From Bacteroidota bacterium (lineage in GTDB: Bacteria > Bacteroidota > Bacteroidia > UKL13-3), in the NCBI GenBank assembly GCA_027487835.1, contig JAIYCU010000037.1:98712-162711 (forward strand): a stretch of DNA of 64,000 nt. Reading direction: 5' to 3'. Below are positions 45,883-55,866 of this stretch, piece after piece. Under the pieces are notes generated by a model. It had not been told where the DNA came from. It was given only the letters and a program-made list of their open reading frames with translations, and did not search any database. The translations under genes were made by a program, and so were the position numbers. How positions within the stretch are numbered: position 1 is the stretch's first letter; each line of letters starts with the position of its first letter.

Positions 45883-47283
45883 ATGAAGTACCTTTGTCTT
45901 TTAATTATTTATTTTCTTTGTCTAGGTCCATTTGCCTCGGGGCAATCAAAATTAATTTGCACCCTATATTTTGAAAATGGTGAAAGTGTGGTTTTGGTTA
46001 ATGAAAAAACTAAACTCTTAAATTCCTTTGTTAAGTTAGATACTACACGGCGCTATAACTTAGAAATTGTTGCTTATGCAAATCCAATAGGAAACGAGAA
46101 GGCAAATTTAAAATTGGCAGAGAATAGGGCTAATTCGGTTCAAACCGTAATATTAAAACGTTTGCCAAATGCCAGTTTAACTATAAAGCCTATAGGCGAG
46201 ATAGGTTCAACCAATACAGATTCATTGAGGTTTTATAGAAAAGTTGATGTGTTTAGAAGTCCATATGTTAAACCCAAACGTAATTTGGCAAAAGACGATA
46301 TACTAATTGGAGAAAGTATAGTTATAAGTGGAATTTTATTTGTGGGTGGAAGTTCTGAGTTACTATCAAGTTCTTATAAACCACTCGATTCCTTGGTGAG
46401 TGTTTTAAAAGCCAGAGGAGAATATGTAGTATCTCTGTTAGGACATTTAAATCCCTATGGTGATGATTGGTATAAGATAAAAGGAAATGAGAATTTTGAT
46501 GCAGTTGATAATCGAACGGGTTTGAAAAATTTATCATTGGCAAGGGCAAATGTAGTTATGGACTACCTAATTGCACAAGGTATTGAAAGCAATAGAGTTG
46601 CTTGTTTTGGACTCAAAGGCACACAACCCATTAATAAAGTAGAGGTTGGTTTGAACCGAAGAGTTGAAGTAGTTTTACGAAGGGTACTGATAAAAGATAA
46701 ATCGAGTGATTGGGAGCAAGTGATTGAGCGTTCGAATAAAGAAAAGGCTTTGGTTGAAAGTGCATTTAACATGAAGGCCATTGCGGCGCTTGATACTATT
46801 TATTTTCGTGATCAAGCCTTAAGAAATGAATTATCTTCTATTGATAGGAAGGCAGCTGATAGTGAAGAAAAGAGTAAAAAAATTTGGGAAGTGCTTGCTA
46901 AATCTGACGAAGAAAACCTTATAGTGGTGGAGGATTTACTCAATAAATATGGTTGGCTTGGGAGATCTAGCATTGGGTATAGAGGAGAGATAACACTTTT
47001 TTTGGTTGTGCAACATGCACCTTTGGCTAAACAAAAAAAGTATGTTGAATTAATGAAAGCCGCTGTGGCCAAAAATGAAGCAAGTGCCATTAACCTTGCA
47101 TATTTGGAGGATAGAATTTTAGTTAATGAAGGAAAGAAGCAAGTTTATGGCACGCAAGTAATTTTTAATAAAAGTACTGCTAAATATGAAGTGTTGCCTG
47201 TTATAGATGAACGTAGGTTAAATGAAAGAAGACTAAAGTTGGGGCTTCAGCCAATTGAGGATTATCTCAAGAGTTTTGATTGA
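45883..47283 (+). CDS. Exported protein with two OmpA-like domains and a DUF6624-like domain
   Basis: This 466-residue protein has a signal peptide (cut after ASG, about residue 21). A first OmpA-like region (about 25-115) contains LAENRANSVQ, and a second (about 145-268) contains ILFVGGSSEL, LSLARANVVMDYLIAQGI and NRRVEVVL. The C-terminal ~170 residues (YGWLGRSSIGYRGE, FLVVQHAP, LEDRILVNEGKKQVYGTQV) match the DUF6624 pattern. It would bind peptidoglycan in the periplasm. It follows the adaptor gene by 29 bases, so it may belong to the export operon. Confidence 0.75.
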   Translation: MKYLCLLIIYFLCLGPFASGQSKLICTLYFENGESVVLVNEKTKLLNSFVKLDTTRRYNLEIVAYANPIGNEKANLKLAENRANSVQTVILKRLPNASLTIKPIGEIGSTNTDSLRFYRKVDVFRSPYVKPKRNLAKDDILIGESIVISGILFVGGSSELLSSSYKPLDSLVSVLKARGEYVVSLLGHLNPYGDDWYKIKGNENFDAVDNRTGLKNLSLARANVVMDYLIAQGIESNRVACFGLKGTQPINKVEVGLNRRVEVVLRRVLIKDKSSDWEQVIERSNKEKALVESAFNMKAIAALDTIYFRDQALRNELSSIDRKAADSEEKSKKIWEVLAKSDEENLIVVEDLLNKYGWLGRSSIGYRGEITLFLVVQHAPLAKQKKYVELMKAAVAKNEASAINLAYLEDRILVNEGKKQVYGTQVIFNKSTAKYEVLPVIDERRLNERRLKLGLQPIEDYLKSFD

Positions 47284-47298
47284 GAATATTTCAAATAA

Positions 47299-47997
47299 TT
47301 ACCTTTTGCTAACAGTAATTTGCTCAATTCGCTTCTCGTAATTCTTGCCTTCAAAAATTCTATTGATGTAAATTCCTGGTGTATGAATCATATCTGGATC
47401 TAAAGTGCCAGCAGGCACCAATTCTTCTACTTCGGCAATGGTAATTTTGCCAGCCATTGCCATTAATGGATTAAAATTTCTTGAAGTTGCTCTAAAAATT
47501 AAGTTCCCATGCGTATCTCCTTTCCATGCTTTTACAATTGCAAAATCGCTGTTAAACGCATGCTCAAGAAGATAGGTTTTGCCATTAAATTCACGGGACT
47601 CTTTTCCAATTGCAACTTCTGTTCCCACCCCTGCAGGCGTATAAATTGCGGGCATTCCATAACCTGCAGCCATGCACCTGGTAGCTAAAGTGCCTTGCGG
47701 AATTAATTCTACTTCCAATTCACCACTCAATAATTGACGCTCAAATTCAGCATTTTCACCTACATAAGAGGAAATCATTTTCTTTACCTGCTTGGTTTTT
47801 AGCATGAGTCCTATTCCAAAATCATCTACTCCTGCATTATTAGAAATACAAGTAAGGTTTTTAGTTCCTTTTTGAACCAAGGCGCTTATGCAGTTTTCTG
47901 GAATGCCACAAAGGCCAAATCCCCCAAGCATAATAACTGCTCCATCTTCTATATCATGTATGGCCTCTTGGGCATTCTTTACAACTTTATTTAGCAT
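47299..47997 (-). CDS. scoA: 3-Oxoacid CoA-transferase subunit A
   Basis: This 232-residue protein shows the alpha-subunit marks of class I CoA-transferases: [10 protein letters not shown] near residue 26, [12 protein letters not shown] near 52, the pattern GVGTEVA, and a C-terminal [22 protein letters not shown]. It transfers CoA from succinyl-CoA to acetoacetate together with subunit B. scoB, normally adjacent, is absent: the next gene is a convergent OmpA-like gene. It is the last gene of the plsY-clpS run. Confidence 0.92.
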   Translation of the reverse strand: MLNKVVKNAQEAIHDIEDGAVIMLGGFGLCGIPENCISALVQKGTKNLTCISNNAGVDDFGIGLMLKTKQVKKMISSYVGENAEFERQLLSGELEVELIPQGTLATRCMAAGYGMPAIYTPAGVGTEVAIGKESREFNGKTYLLEHAFNSDFAIVKAWKGDTHGNLIFRATSRNFNPLMAMAGKITIAEVEELVPAGTLDPDMIHTPGIYINRIFEGKNYEKRIEQITVSKR

Positions 47998-48006
47998 ATT
48001 ACTTTA

Positions 48007-48288
48007 TTATGATTCTACAACCGCTGATAAATCTTTATCGCATAAGGCTGTACAAATATCTTGCATTTCGGTAAGTTCACCTGATTTTACAATTGCCTTT
48101 CCTTTAAAATGAACAAGCATTGCACATTGCTCCGCTTGTATGGCATCATGTCCACAAATTTCTATTAAACATTCAATTACCCAATCAAAAGTGTTAACGT
48201 CGTCGTTATACAAAACTACTTGATAACTTTCATCAACAGCTTCTAATAGGTCTACATCCTCTTGGGTTTTAGTAACTTCTTTTAGCAT
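48007..48288 (-). CDS. clpS: ATP-dependent Clp protease adaptor ClpS
   Basis: This 93-residue protein shows YQVVLYNDDVNTFDWVIECL, the N-end-rule binding pocket with the DD and N positions, and AMLVHFKGKAIVKSG. ClpS delivers substrates with N-terminal bulky residues to ClpAP-type proteases. It lies 2 bases after plsY and 9 bases before scoA. Confidence 0.93.
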   Translation of the reverse strand: MLKEVTKTQEDVDLLEAVDESYQVVLYNDDVNTFDWVIECLIEICGHDAIQAEQCAMLVHFKGKAIVKSGELTEMQDICTALCDKDLSAVVES

Positions 48289-48290
48289 GT

Positions 48291-48941
48291 TTATTTAATA
48301 CTTTCTATTTCTGGTTTTTTACTGAAAGAGAACCTTGTTTCCGTTCCAGCTTTTAACCGTTTTAAATTGCTTCTATGGGTGTAAATTACCAATAAGGCAA
48401 CAACACCACAAAAATAAATGAAAATGCTCTCATTTGCGCCATAAATAAGTCTTACTGCTAAAGGGCTCACAATACAGGCAATCATAGAACCTAAGGAGAT
48501 GTATTTTGAAATCCAAACAGTGAGTACAAAAACTACTGCACAGATAATTGCTATATACCAACTTATCCCTACTACCATACCAAGCAAAGTGGCAATGCCT
48601 TTGCCGCCTCTGAAGCCAGCGAAAACTGGGTACACATGTCCAATTACCGCTGTAATGCCAAATAGCATTTGGTAGTTTCTAAATTCTGATGTGCCAACTA
48701 TCAAGTCGTCTTGGAAAAATAAAAGTCCTGCCGAGGCCAAACCCTTTAAAAAATCTAAAAGGAGTACCAAAAAGCCAGCACGTTTTCCTAATACACGAAA
48801 GGTATTTGTGGCACCTGCATTTCCACTTCCATGTTCTCGTACATCAATTCCAAACATCAATTTGCCAATCCATAAGGCATTAGATATTGAACCTAATAAA
48901 TAGGCTAGGGTTAAACCGATTGCTAAATAACTTACTTCCAT
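48291..48941 (-). CDS. plsY: Acyl phosphate:glycerol-3-phosphate acyltransferase PlsY
   Basis: This 216-residue membrane protein starts the phospholipid pathway by acylating glycerol-3-phosphate from acyl-phosphate. Marks are LLGSISNALWIGK, REHGSGNAGATNTFRVLGK, GHVYPVFAGFRGGKGIAT and the C-terminal VIYTHRSNLKRLKAGTE. Five to seven membrane segments. It begins 2 bases after the preceding gene stops, so it is coupled to it. Confidence 0.95.
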   Translation of the reverse strand: MEVSYLAIGLTLAYLLGSISNALWIGKLMFGIDVREHGSGNAGATNTFRVLGKRAGFLVLLLDFLKGLASAGLLFFQDDLIVGTSEFRNYQMLFGITAVIGHVYPVFAGFRGGKGIATLLGMVVGISWYIAIICAVVFVLTVWISKYISLGSMIACIVSPLAVRLIYGANESIFIYFCGVVALLVIYTHRSNLKRLKAGTETRFSFSKKPEIESIK

Positions 48942-48943
48942 GC

Positions 48944-51900
48944 TTATTTTTTTAATGCTTTTACAAATTTATTTCTATCTGAAATGTTCGCCTGTCTTAG
49001 GTCGTAATCATCGGCCTGTTTCGCAACCTTATCAATATTGTTTTTAAAAACTTCGTTGAAAACCTTGTCAGAACTAATGACAGCCATGATGCCTTTTTGG
49101 TACCTAAAATAATACCAAGATCCTGTATTAATATACAAGATAAATTCATCGCCTCCTCTTGTTCTTTTTATTTGAAGGTTTGCCTTTATTTTTCGTTCCA
49201 CCAAAGTTTTTTCAATGCTTCTTAAGCCTAAATCTCCTACATTATTAAAGGTTCTGGTAAATTGATTCCAAGCCAAAGGAACATCTGTGAAAAAGAAAGT
49301 TTTTTCTAAATCAACCATGTTCTTGCTGTTTAATTCATCACTTGCTTCTTCAGATAAACGTTTAAATACTTTGTCATCTACCAGTTCTGGAATACTAATG
49401 TTTACCACACGTTTATCGTAGTAGTCTATACCTGCGCCAGAAGTTTGTTCAATGATAGAATCGGTCATCATCTTAAGTGCTTGGGGAGGAATGATTAGGT
49501 TAATTAACATGCTTAATTTCATACCATAGCTCGTATCTGTGATGCCGTAAGTGCAGTATCCAGCGCTTGTCACATTAAATCCTTTGGTATTAAACCCAAG
49601 GTTAAATTTACCCTCGCCATAAATGAGCTTTTTACTTTCACTCATCACCATAAAGTTTCCTCTTTTTTCATTTCCGAAAACTTTGCCGTAGGGTCCAACC
49701 CTAAATTCATCCATTTTTTCGAAATAGGTAAAGGTGCCTTCGCATTTCATAAGTTCTAAATCAGTAGAGTTTCTTTTTCTGGAAAATAATGCAGCATATA
49801 CATGGGTGGAATCATTAGAAACATAGAATCCATTGGTGAGTGCCTGCTTATTCAAATTGGTTAAGGTAGTGGGCACATCAATATGCACAGAATCTGGATT
49901 AATGGTGGCTGCGGCCTTGAACCAATCTGTTTTAGGCGTAAATTGCTCGTGAATACCTTTGAAAAATCCGTTGTATTCTAAATTTTTATCATAGGAATGC
50001 AAAATTGCTTTACCTCTAAAACCAATTTTGGGTCCAACCATAAAATTGATGGAATCAGGAATTAGCGTTTTGCCTTCCAAAAATTTCTTTTCAACTACAT
50101 ATATTTCATCCAAGTAAAATTGTTGTGGTTTCTTTTTACTATCCAGATAGGTGTAGGTCCCTGCTCCAGTGCAATTGGTTCGGCCATTAATCTTAATTGA
50201 AACTTTTTCTATATCATGGTATTGGTTAACCGTGTCAGCTTTTATTTTAGCATTAAGTAATAAATCCATTTCAGCATTTTCCCTTACAACGGCGTTTCCA
50301 CTATCAGGAAAAACTTTACTATCTGCAATATTGATATAAGGAATTTTACCAATACGCATAACATAGTCGTCTAAGGTCATGAATACAGAACCTGCCGCAT
50401 ATTTTAGGCTATCCTGTGAAGGCCTATTGCTTATCAAATAAGAAGCAGCATCAATTTGCTTGGGATTAACGGGGCCTTTAAACTCCAGTGTTTTAGGCTC
50501 AATTTCCCAGCGAAGTTTCTCAAAGGCACCTGAATAATTATTAAGAATAAAAGTATTATTTATACCAGGGAAATTTTTATAGGTAAACTCGCCAAACTTC
50601 TTGCCCAAATGAACATATGCTTTTACTTTACCTGTTTCAAAAGCAACTTTAGTAGTATCTTTTGGGTGCATTTGTTTAAAAGTAGCGTCATCCGAGAAAA
50701 CTTCATCTTGTTTGAAATTAAAGAGCGAATTACCTGAGATTAGCTTTCCTCCTTCGATGTCCATTAAGCCTTTTGCATTCATAGCTTTTGGTGTTAGGAT
50801 AAGCGTTCCGTATAGTTTTGCTCCCTCGTAAGCTATTTTCATCGCCTCACCTTTATTGCTGATAAACATCGTATCCTGATAAGGAATCCAATGGGTGTAA
50901 ACATCTGGTGATTTGATTACGGTTGGGAATAGAGAGGTTCTATCATTTTCGAACATATAGCTATTAGAATTCACAGAATCAAGCATGAATTCGAAGCGGT
51001 GCGAGCTTGTTCTTGAAGATAGATAGGAAAGAGTTCCGTCTCCAATGAGCCCATCATTACTTAACCTGATATCAGTATTTGCAAAGCCCTTTCCACCATA
51101 TAAGGTATATTTTGTTGATTCATCAAATGGAATATAGAATCCAAGTGATTTATCTGGCTGCATACTTATAGCCTGGCGCATTTCTGGTAATATACCGCCT
51201 GAAACAAAGTTGCCAGCTAGGGCAAGTGTATATAGATTCAGGTCGGCCAAACTATCCAAGGTAAATGGGTCGGCTTCAAAATAGAATCTTTCTCTATCAT
51301 AGGAACCTTTCATAGTAGTGGGGTAATCATAGAATACTTTTGAACCTATTTCTGAAGTAAATACAGGATATTTTGGATAGCGTCTTCTGCCACTTTTATT
51401 GTAGGGGTAGTCTATTTCTAGTGTACCATAAATATTTTGAATTACACTTTTCAGGTGCATTTGCATGCCAACCGAATCGTCATAATAAAGAAATTTTAGC
51501 GAGTCAACATTGTTCAATCTAATCTTAAAAGAGTTGTAATCGAAGGCAAAATTATTTCCATAGAAATCTGCCATACCTGCCCTCAATTTGCCACTAAAAT
51601 CCATATTTCTATTCTTCTTGATGGTAACAACTTGGTCTCTTGGGAGGATGTAAACATTTTGGGAGTCACTAAAGTAAAATTTAGGAACACCCTGCACTAC
51701 TAAATCAAAATTTATGAGTGAAATATGCGCATTTGGGATTGCACTAATGGTTGAATTAAATGAAATAGCATCATAATCTGTTTTGCCATTATGTGCATTC
51801 ACATAGTCAATTAATTTGCGCTTAACATACACCATGTTTTTAGCTGCATCAAAATTTATAAAACCTTTGTCATTTAAATCAATCATTTGAATTCGGATAT

Positions 51901-53323
51901 CGGATACATTACTTTTGAATATTTTGGCATACGACTCAATATGAAAGCTGTTTACTTTATTGTCTTCACAGTATTTCTTTATCCTTTGCAGGGGGTTATA
52001 GGATAGAACACCTCCAATTTTTTCGTAAATGATATCTCTAAAATAATTATTAGATTGGAAGCGCGCTGATGCATCACCAGCAAGGTTGTCAAGTTCAATT
52101 TTAGGACTATTTAGGTCCCATCTAATTTCGTCTACAAAGAATTCTATGTTATGGTAATTATCCATAAAAGGGGCAGATGAAATACCCATCTTACTATCTC
52201 TGTAAAGTGATACTTTATCTTTATCGATTAAATAGGTAAAAGATAGTTGGGGATGGTAGATTGAATCTTTATCTAGGAATAAAGTAATCTCAGCTTTTTC
52301 CACTGAGATTTTATTATCGCGCACAAAGAACTCAGGCGATTGCACCCTAAGGAAAGGCTTATTTTTAAAGCTAAACCAAAGTTCTGCCTTTTGTTCTGAA
52401 TTGCCTTTGCCAATAACCAAGGCACCGCGCATGCCAAAACCACCTCTAAATTTTGCTTTGCCATAACTAGCACCCGTGAAGGTAGCAAAATAGCCTTCAA
52501 ACTGCGGATAAATAGATTTGTCACCCATAGATTTTCCCATAGGTTTATCTTTTACTTGGCCCAACATTGGTTTAGCCGAAAGTTCCAAATTATAAAAGTT
52601 ACTAGAGTCGGCTACCAACTCCCCATCATTAAGGTCAATTTTATAATTTTTTATAAGTGCATATACTTTGTTTGAATCTAGACCCACACGTGTCCAGTCG
52701 ATTCGGCCACCTTTACCCACCCACAAGTTTTTACTTGGATAAAATTTTCCGGAAGTGTTATATAGCTCGAAGGTATCGCCAGGTGTGTAACAAAATAGGT
52801 TTAAGTTTTTAAATAGGAACAGCGGTTCTTTTTCAATGATTAATTCTGCATTTGCGGTAGAGCTAACCCATGTAAACCCCCCCATTTGAAGTAATTTATT
52901 TTCTGCAAAAACATTTTTAGATACTAATAAAAATTTTTGGAAATCGTCTTTTGATTTAGCTAAGGCGGCAGAAAGAGTTTTGTGCCAACCATCAAATTTT
53001 CCTAAAAATTCATTGCTAACAAGCGAATTGATGGTAATAAGATAGTTTTCAAAATCGGGTTGTATTTGACAGTTTGCATTTAGCATTTCATTGCTAAGTC
53101 TGATGATTTGATTTTTTTGTGCACCACTAAACTTGCCACTTCTGTAATAGCCACTAAATTCTTCTCCTAAATCTTTTATTTCTCTTTTGCCAGAACTAGC
53201 AACAAATGCTTCAAATTCTTCTATAAAAACATTTTGCTCAAAGGAAAAACTGCTTGGTCTTTGTGCAATGCTGAATTGCCAAAGAAGAAGTAAAGGAAAT
53301 AAGAGAACGACTGCTTTTTTCAT
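48944..53323 (-). CDS. Very large exported protein of unknown function
   Basis: The 1459-residue product has a Sec signal peptide (MKKAVVLLFPLLLLWQFSIAQ, cut near residue 20). No second transmembrane segment is apparent. The rest is beta-rich with repeated short motifs such as GKLRAGMADFYGNNF and FNLGFNTKGFNV, similar in feel to long translocated or outer-membrane-assembly proteins, but I recognise no named domain and no T9SS sorting tail. It is followed two bases later by plsY and preceded by tpiA, so it is expressed with housekeeping genes. Homologues of this size are common in the phylum as unnamed proteins. Confidence 0.7.
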   Translation of the reverse strand: MKKAVVLLFPLLLLWQFSIAQRPSSFSFEQNVFIEEFEAFVASSGKREIKDLGEEFSGYYRSGKFSGAQKNQIIRLSNEMLNANCQIQPDFENYLITINSLVSNEFLGKFDGWHKTLSAALAKSKDDFQKFLLVSKNVFAENKLLQMGGFTWVSSTANAELIIEKEPLFLFKNLNLFCYTPGDTFELYNTSGKFYPSKNLWVGKGGRIDWTRVGLDSNKVYALIKNYKIDLNDGELVADSSNFYNLELSAKPMLGQVKDKPMGKSMGDKSIYPQFEGYFATFTGASYGKAKFRGGFGMRGALVIGKGNSEQKAELWFSFKNKPFLRVQSPEFFVRDNKISVEKAEITLFLDKDSIYHPQLSFTYLIDKDKVSLYRDSKMGISSAPFMDNYHNIEFFVDEIRWDLNSPKIELDNLAGDASARFQSNNYFRDIIYEKIGGVLSYNPLQRIKKYCEDNKVNSFHIESYAKIFKSNVSDIRIQMIDLNDKGFINFDAAKNMVYVKRKLIDYVNAHNGKTDYDAISFNSTISAIPNAHISLINFDLVVQGVPKFYFSDSQNVYILPRDQVVTIKKNRNMDFSGKLRAGMADFYGNNFAFDYNSFKIRLNNVDSLKFLYYDDSVGMQMHLKSVIQNIYGTLEIDYPYNKSGRRRYPKYPVFTSEIGSKVFYDYPTTMKGSYDRERFYFEADPFTLDSLADLNLYTLALAGNFVSGGILPEMRQAISMQPDKSLGFYIPFDESTKYTLYGGKGFANTDIRLSNDGLIGDGTLSYLSSRTSSHRFEFMLDSVNSNSYMFENDRTSLFPTVIKSPDVYTHWIPYQDTMFISNKGEAMKIAYEGAKLYGTLILTPKAMNAKGLMDIEGGKLISGNSLFNFKQDEVFSDDATFKQMHPKDTTKVAFETGKVKAYVHLGKKFGEFTYKNFPGINNTFILNNYSGAFEKLRWEIEPKTLEFKGPVNPKQIDAASYLISNRPSQDSLKYAAGSVFMTLDDYVMRIGKIPYINIADSKVFPDSGNAVVRENAEMDLLLNAKIKADTVNQYHDIEKVSIKINGRTNCTGAGTYTYLDSKKKPQQFYLDEIYVVEKKFLEGKTLIPDSINFMVGPKIGFRGKAILHSYDKNLEYNGFFKGIHEQFTPKTDWFKAAATINPDSVHIDVPTTLTNLNKQALTNGFYVSNDSTHVYAALFSRKRNSTDLELMKCEGTFTYFEKMDEFRVGPYGKVFGNEKRGNFMVMSESKKLIYGEGKFNLGFNTKGFNVTSAGYCTYGITDTSYGMKLSMLINLIIPPQALKMMTDSIIEQTSGAGIDYYDKRVVNISIPELVDDKVFKRLSEEASDELNSKNMVDLEKTFFFTDVPLAWNQFTRTFNNVGDLGLRSIEKTLVERKIKANLQIKRTRGGDEFILYINTGSWYYFRYQKGIMAVISSDKVFNEVFKNNIDKVAKQADDYDLRQANISDRNKFVKALKK

Positions 53324-53368
53324 AATTATTAGGTATCCCTTTTCAAACGTGTTTTGGTTCGAAAAATT

Positions 53369-54133
53369 CTAAGGCATTGCTTTGATAATATCAACAAAAC
53401 TTCTGCTTTGTAAGGCTGCTCCACCCACTAATGCACCGTCAATGTCTGGGGCAGCAAATAATTCTGCAGCGTTCTCTGCTTTTACGCTTCCTCCATATTG
53501 AATGGTAATTTGTGCGGCAAGCTCATTGCCATATTTAGCACTTATAAGTCCTCTAATAAATGCATGAACTTCTTGTGCTTGAGCGGTACTTGCTGTTTTG
53601 CCTGTGCCAATGGCCCATACTGGCTCGTAAGCAATCACAACTTGTTTCATTTGATTGTCATCTAAATGAAATAAGCCGTCTTTAATTTGTGTTTCTAAAA
53701 TAGAAAAATGACTATTAGATTCGCGTTCTTCAAGGGTTTCGCCACAACAGTAAATTGGGTTCAAACCGGAACCCAACACTGCATTTACTTTTTGTGCTAA
53801 CCAATCATTATGCTCTCCAAAATATTGTCTGCGCTCACTATGGCCGATAATAACATAAGTTGCACCAATACTTTTTAGCATTTCTGTGCTAATTTCCCCT
53901 GTATAGGCTCCACTCGCATGATTGCTGCAGTTTTGTGCGCCTGAGCTTACATTTTGTGTGTCAGAAATTAATTTTGAAATAGCAGCAATATGCGTAAAAG
54001 GTGGAATTAAAACTACATGGGCACCTCCTTGGTATTCATCTTTAACCATGTTAACCACTTCAGAAGCAAGTGCTAAGCCTTCTTCAAAGTTCTTGTTCAT
54101 TTTCCAGTTACCAGCAATAATCTTCTTTCTCAT
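53369..54133 (-). CDS. tpiA: Triose-phosphate isomerase
   Basis: This 254-residue TIM barrel has the N-terminal AGNWKMN (catalytic Lys), GHSERR (His) and YEPVWAIGTG (catalytic Glu and flexible loop), with GGSVKAEN and GALVGGAAL for phosphate. It interconverts glyceraldehyde-3-phosphate and dihydroxyacetone phosphate. It lies 11 bases after the GlmU-like gene. Confidence 0.97.
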   Translation of the reverse strand: MRKKIIAGNWKMNKNFEEGLALASEVVNMVKDEYQGGAHVVLIPPFTHIAAISKLISDTQNVSSGAQNCSNHASGAYTGEISTEMLKSIGATYVIIGHSERRQYFGEHNDWLAQKVNAVLGSGLNPIYCCGETLEERESNSHFSILETQIKDGLFHLDDNQMKQVVIAYEPVWAIGTGKTASTAQAQEVHAFIRGLISAKYGNELAAQITIQYGGSVKAENAAELFAAPDIDGALVGGAALQSRSFVDIIKAMP

Positions 54134-54144
54134 AATTCTATGTA

Positions 54145-55374
54145 TTAGTTATTAGTATTTACTGGGGTTTCCCAGAATCTATATTTTTTACTTTGGTCAA
54201 AAATTTCTTTGAAAATAGCTTTATCAAGTTCAGAAAATTCAACATTTCTGCGCTTGCACATGGCTTCTGCGGTTTTATAAAATTTTGAAAGCGTGAAGGT
54301 ATCAAAACCTTGCGCCCCGCCCCAGCTAAAACTAGGAATAAAATTCCTAGGAAAGCCTGCCCCAAAAATATTTGCGCCTACACCCACCACAGTCCCAGTA
54401 TTAAACATAGTATTGATGCCGCATTTGGCATGGTCTGCCATCATAAGACCACAAAATGTCAAACCGGTTTTTTCAAACTTTTCAGTTTTATAGCTCCAAA
54501 GTTTTACTTCATCATAGGTGTTTTTAAGGTTAGAATTATTTGTATCAGCACCCATATTTACCCATTCTCCAATTACCGCATTCCCAACAAAACCATCATG
54601 GCCTTTGTTGCTGTAAGCATAAAATATAACATTATTTACTTCTCCGCCAACTTTACAATGTGGTCCTAAGGTTGTGGCCCCGTATATTTTTGCATCCATT
54701 TTTAACCCAGCTTCTTCGCACATGGCAAAAGGGCCTCTAATTTTGCATCCTTCCATTACCTCCGCATTTTTACCAATATAAATCGGTCCAGTACTTGCGT
54801 TTAAGATTGAAAATTGCACTTTGGCCCCTTCTTCAATGAAAATGTTATCAGGTGCAACAAATTGGTTTCCAGCAGGTATAGGTTGGGATTTTCTGCCTTT
54901 TGTTAAGAGTTCAAAATCTGACTGAATAGCGTCTGCATTTTTTGAAAATAAATCGTAGGTGAAATTTATTTGCAGGATGTTTTTTGATTCAATTTCTTGA
55001 CAATTATAAGCTTCCAGGCTAGATTCATCAAAGGCTTCAATTTGATTGGGGTCAAGCATTACAGCCACTATTTGATTATTCCAACTGAGGGCATCTCCAG
55101 GATTTTTGAGTTTAGCAATTTCAGCAGTTAAACTGGGGGTAGGGCAAATGCTGCCATTTATTAGGATGCTTCTTACAAAAAGATTCCCATAAAATTTTTC
55201 GCTTAGGTAGTTTTGGGTTAAATAGCCAATTGAACTACTATTTAAATACTTTCCCCACTTTTCATTTATGGTTAAAATGCCAATTCGGAGGTTTCCGACT
55301 GGGCGTGTAAAGGTAAAAGGCAAAAGATTTTGTCTTTGTTCCTTTGGGTCAAACAGCAAATAATTTGTGTGCAT
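54145..55374 (-). CDS. GlmU-like putative sugar nucleotidyltransferase/acyltransferase
   Basis: This 409-residue protein of a Bacteroidota family has an N-terminal segment (LLFDPKEQRQNLLPFTFTRPVGNLRIGIL), which resembles nucleotidyltransferases but lacks the canonical GxGTR loop. The C-terminal left-handed beta-helix repeats (about residues 160-330, IFIEEGAKVQFSILNASTGPIYIG) and VNMGADTNNSNLKNTY resemble GlmU's acyltransferase half. Substrate is unknown, perhaps a nucleotide sugar for cell-envelope synthesis. It heads the minus-strand run with tpiA. Confidence 0.78.
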   Translation of the reverse strand: MHTNYLLFDPKEQRQNLLPFTFTRPVGNLRIGILTINEKWGKYLNSSSIGYLTQNYLSEKFYGNLFVRSILINGSICPTPSLTAEIAKLKNPGDALSWNNQIVAVMLDPNQIEAFDESSLEAYNCQEIESKNILQINFTYDLFSKNADAIQSDFELLTKGRKSQPIPAGNQFVAPDNIFIEEGAKVQFSILNASTGPIYIGKNAEVMEGCKIRGPFAMCEEAGLKMDAKIYGATTLGPHCKVGGEVNNVIFYAYSNKGHDGFVGNAVIGEWVNMGADTNNSNLKNTYDEVKLWSYKTEKFEKTGLTFCGLMMADHAKCGINTMFNTGTVVGVGANIFGAGFPRNFIPSFSWGGAQGFDTFTLSKFYKTAEAMCKRRNVEFSELDKAIFKEIFDQSKKYRFWETPVNTNN

Positions 55375-55425
55375 GCCTTATTTTAGATTAATATCTACTT
55401 GGCTGCAAAATACGCCGACTATGCC

Positions 55426-55457
55426 TAAAAAAAAAGCCTCCCAAACGGAAGGCTTTT
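55426..55457 (-). terminator. Terminator of rpmE
   Basis: On the minus strand AAAAGCCT (55450-55457) pairs with AGGCTTTT (55432-55439), followed by a T-run. It closes the rpmE transcript ahead of the GlmU-like gene. Confidence 0.8.
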
Positions 55458-55473
55458 CGTAAAATAGAATATT

Positions 55474-55722
55474 TTATTTCTTTGCGTAACGCTTTTTGAA
55501 TTTATCAATACGTCCAGCTGTGTCAATGAACATATTTTGTCCAGTGAAGAATGGGTGAGATTTATGAGTAATCTCTAATTTAAATAGAGGATAATCATTT
55601 CCGTCTTCCCACTTAATTGTCTCTTTAGTGTCAACGGTGCTCTTAGTCATAAACATGTAATCATTAGACATGTCTTTGAAAATGACTGTTCTATAGTTTT
55701 TTGGGTGAATTCCTTCTTTCAT
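55474..55722 (-). CDS. rpmE: 50S ribosomal protein L31 type B
   Basis: The 82-residue sequence begins [18 protein letters not shown], has [12 protein letters not shown] and ends [14 protein letters not shown]. It lacks the zinc-binding CxxC of the type A protein, so it is the zinc-independent paralogue (RpmE2) that many bacteria use under zinc shortage. A good promoter and a terminator make it a single-gene unit. Confidence 0.95.
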   Translation of the reverse strand: MKEGIHPKNYRTVIFKDMSNDYMFMTKSTVDTKETIKWEDGNDYPLFKLEITHKSHPFFTGQNMFIDTAGRIDKFKKRYAKK

Positions 55723-55744
55723 TTTTTCAACAATTTTGGGAGGG

Positions 55745-55774
55745 CAAAAGTATCAAATATTTTTCAATATCAAA
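55745..55774 (-). promoter_or_regulatory. Promoter of rpmE
   Basis: On the minus strand TTTG (55774-55771), an 18-bp spacer and TACTTTTG (55752-55745) match the same consensus and spacing as the tRNA promoter. The start codon follows 22 bases later. Confidence 0.8.
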
Positions 55775-55866
55775 ATTTATCAACAAATTTTTTTTATCTG
55801 TCGTTAAAACTTGCTGCAAACTTTTTGCAATAGGGCAAATAAGGTAAATTGCAGCACATTATAATT

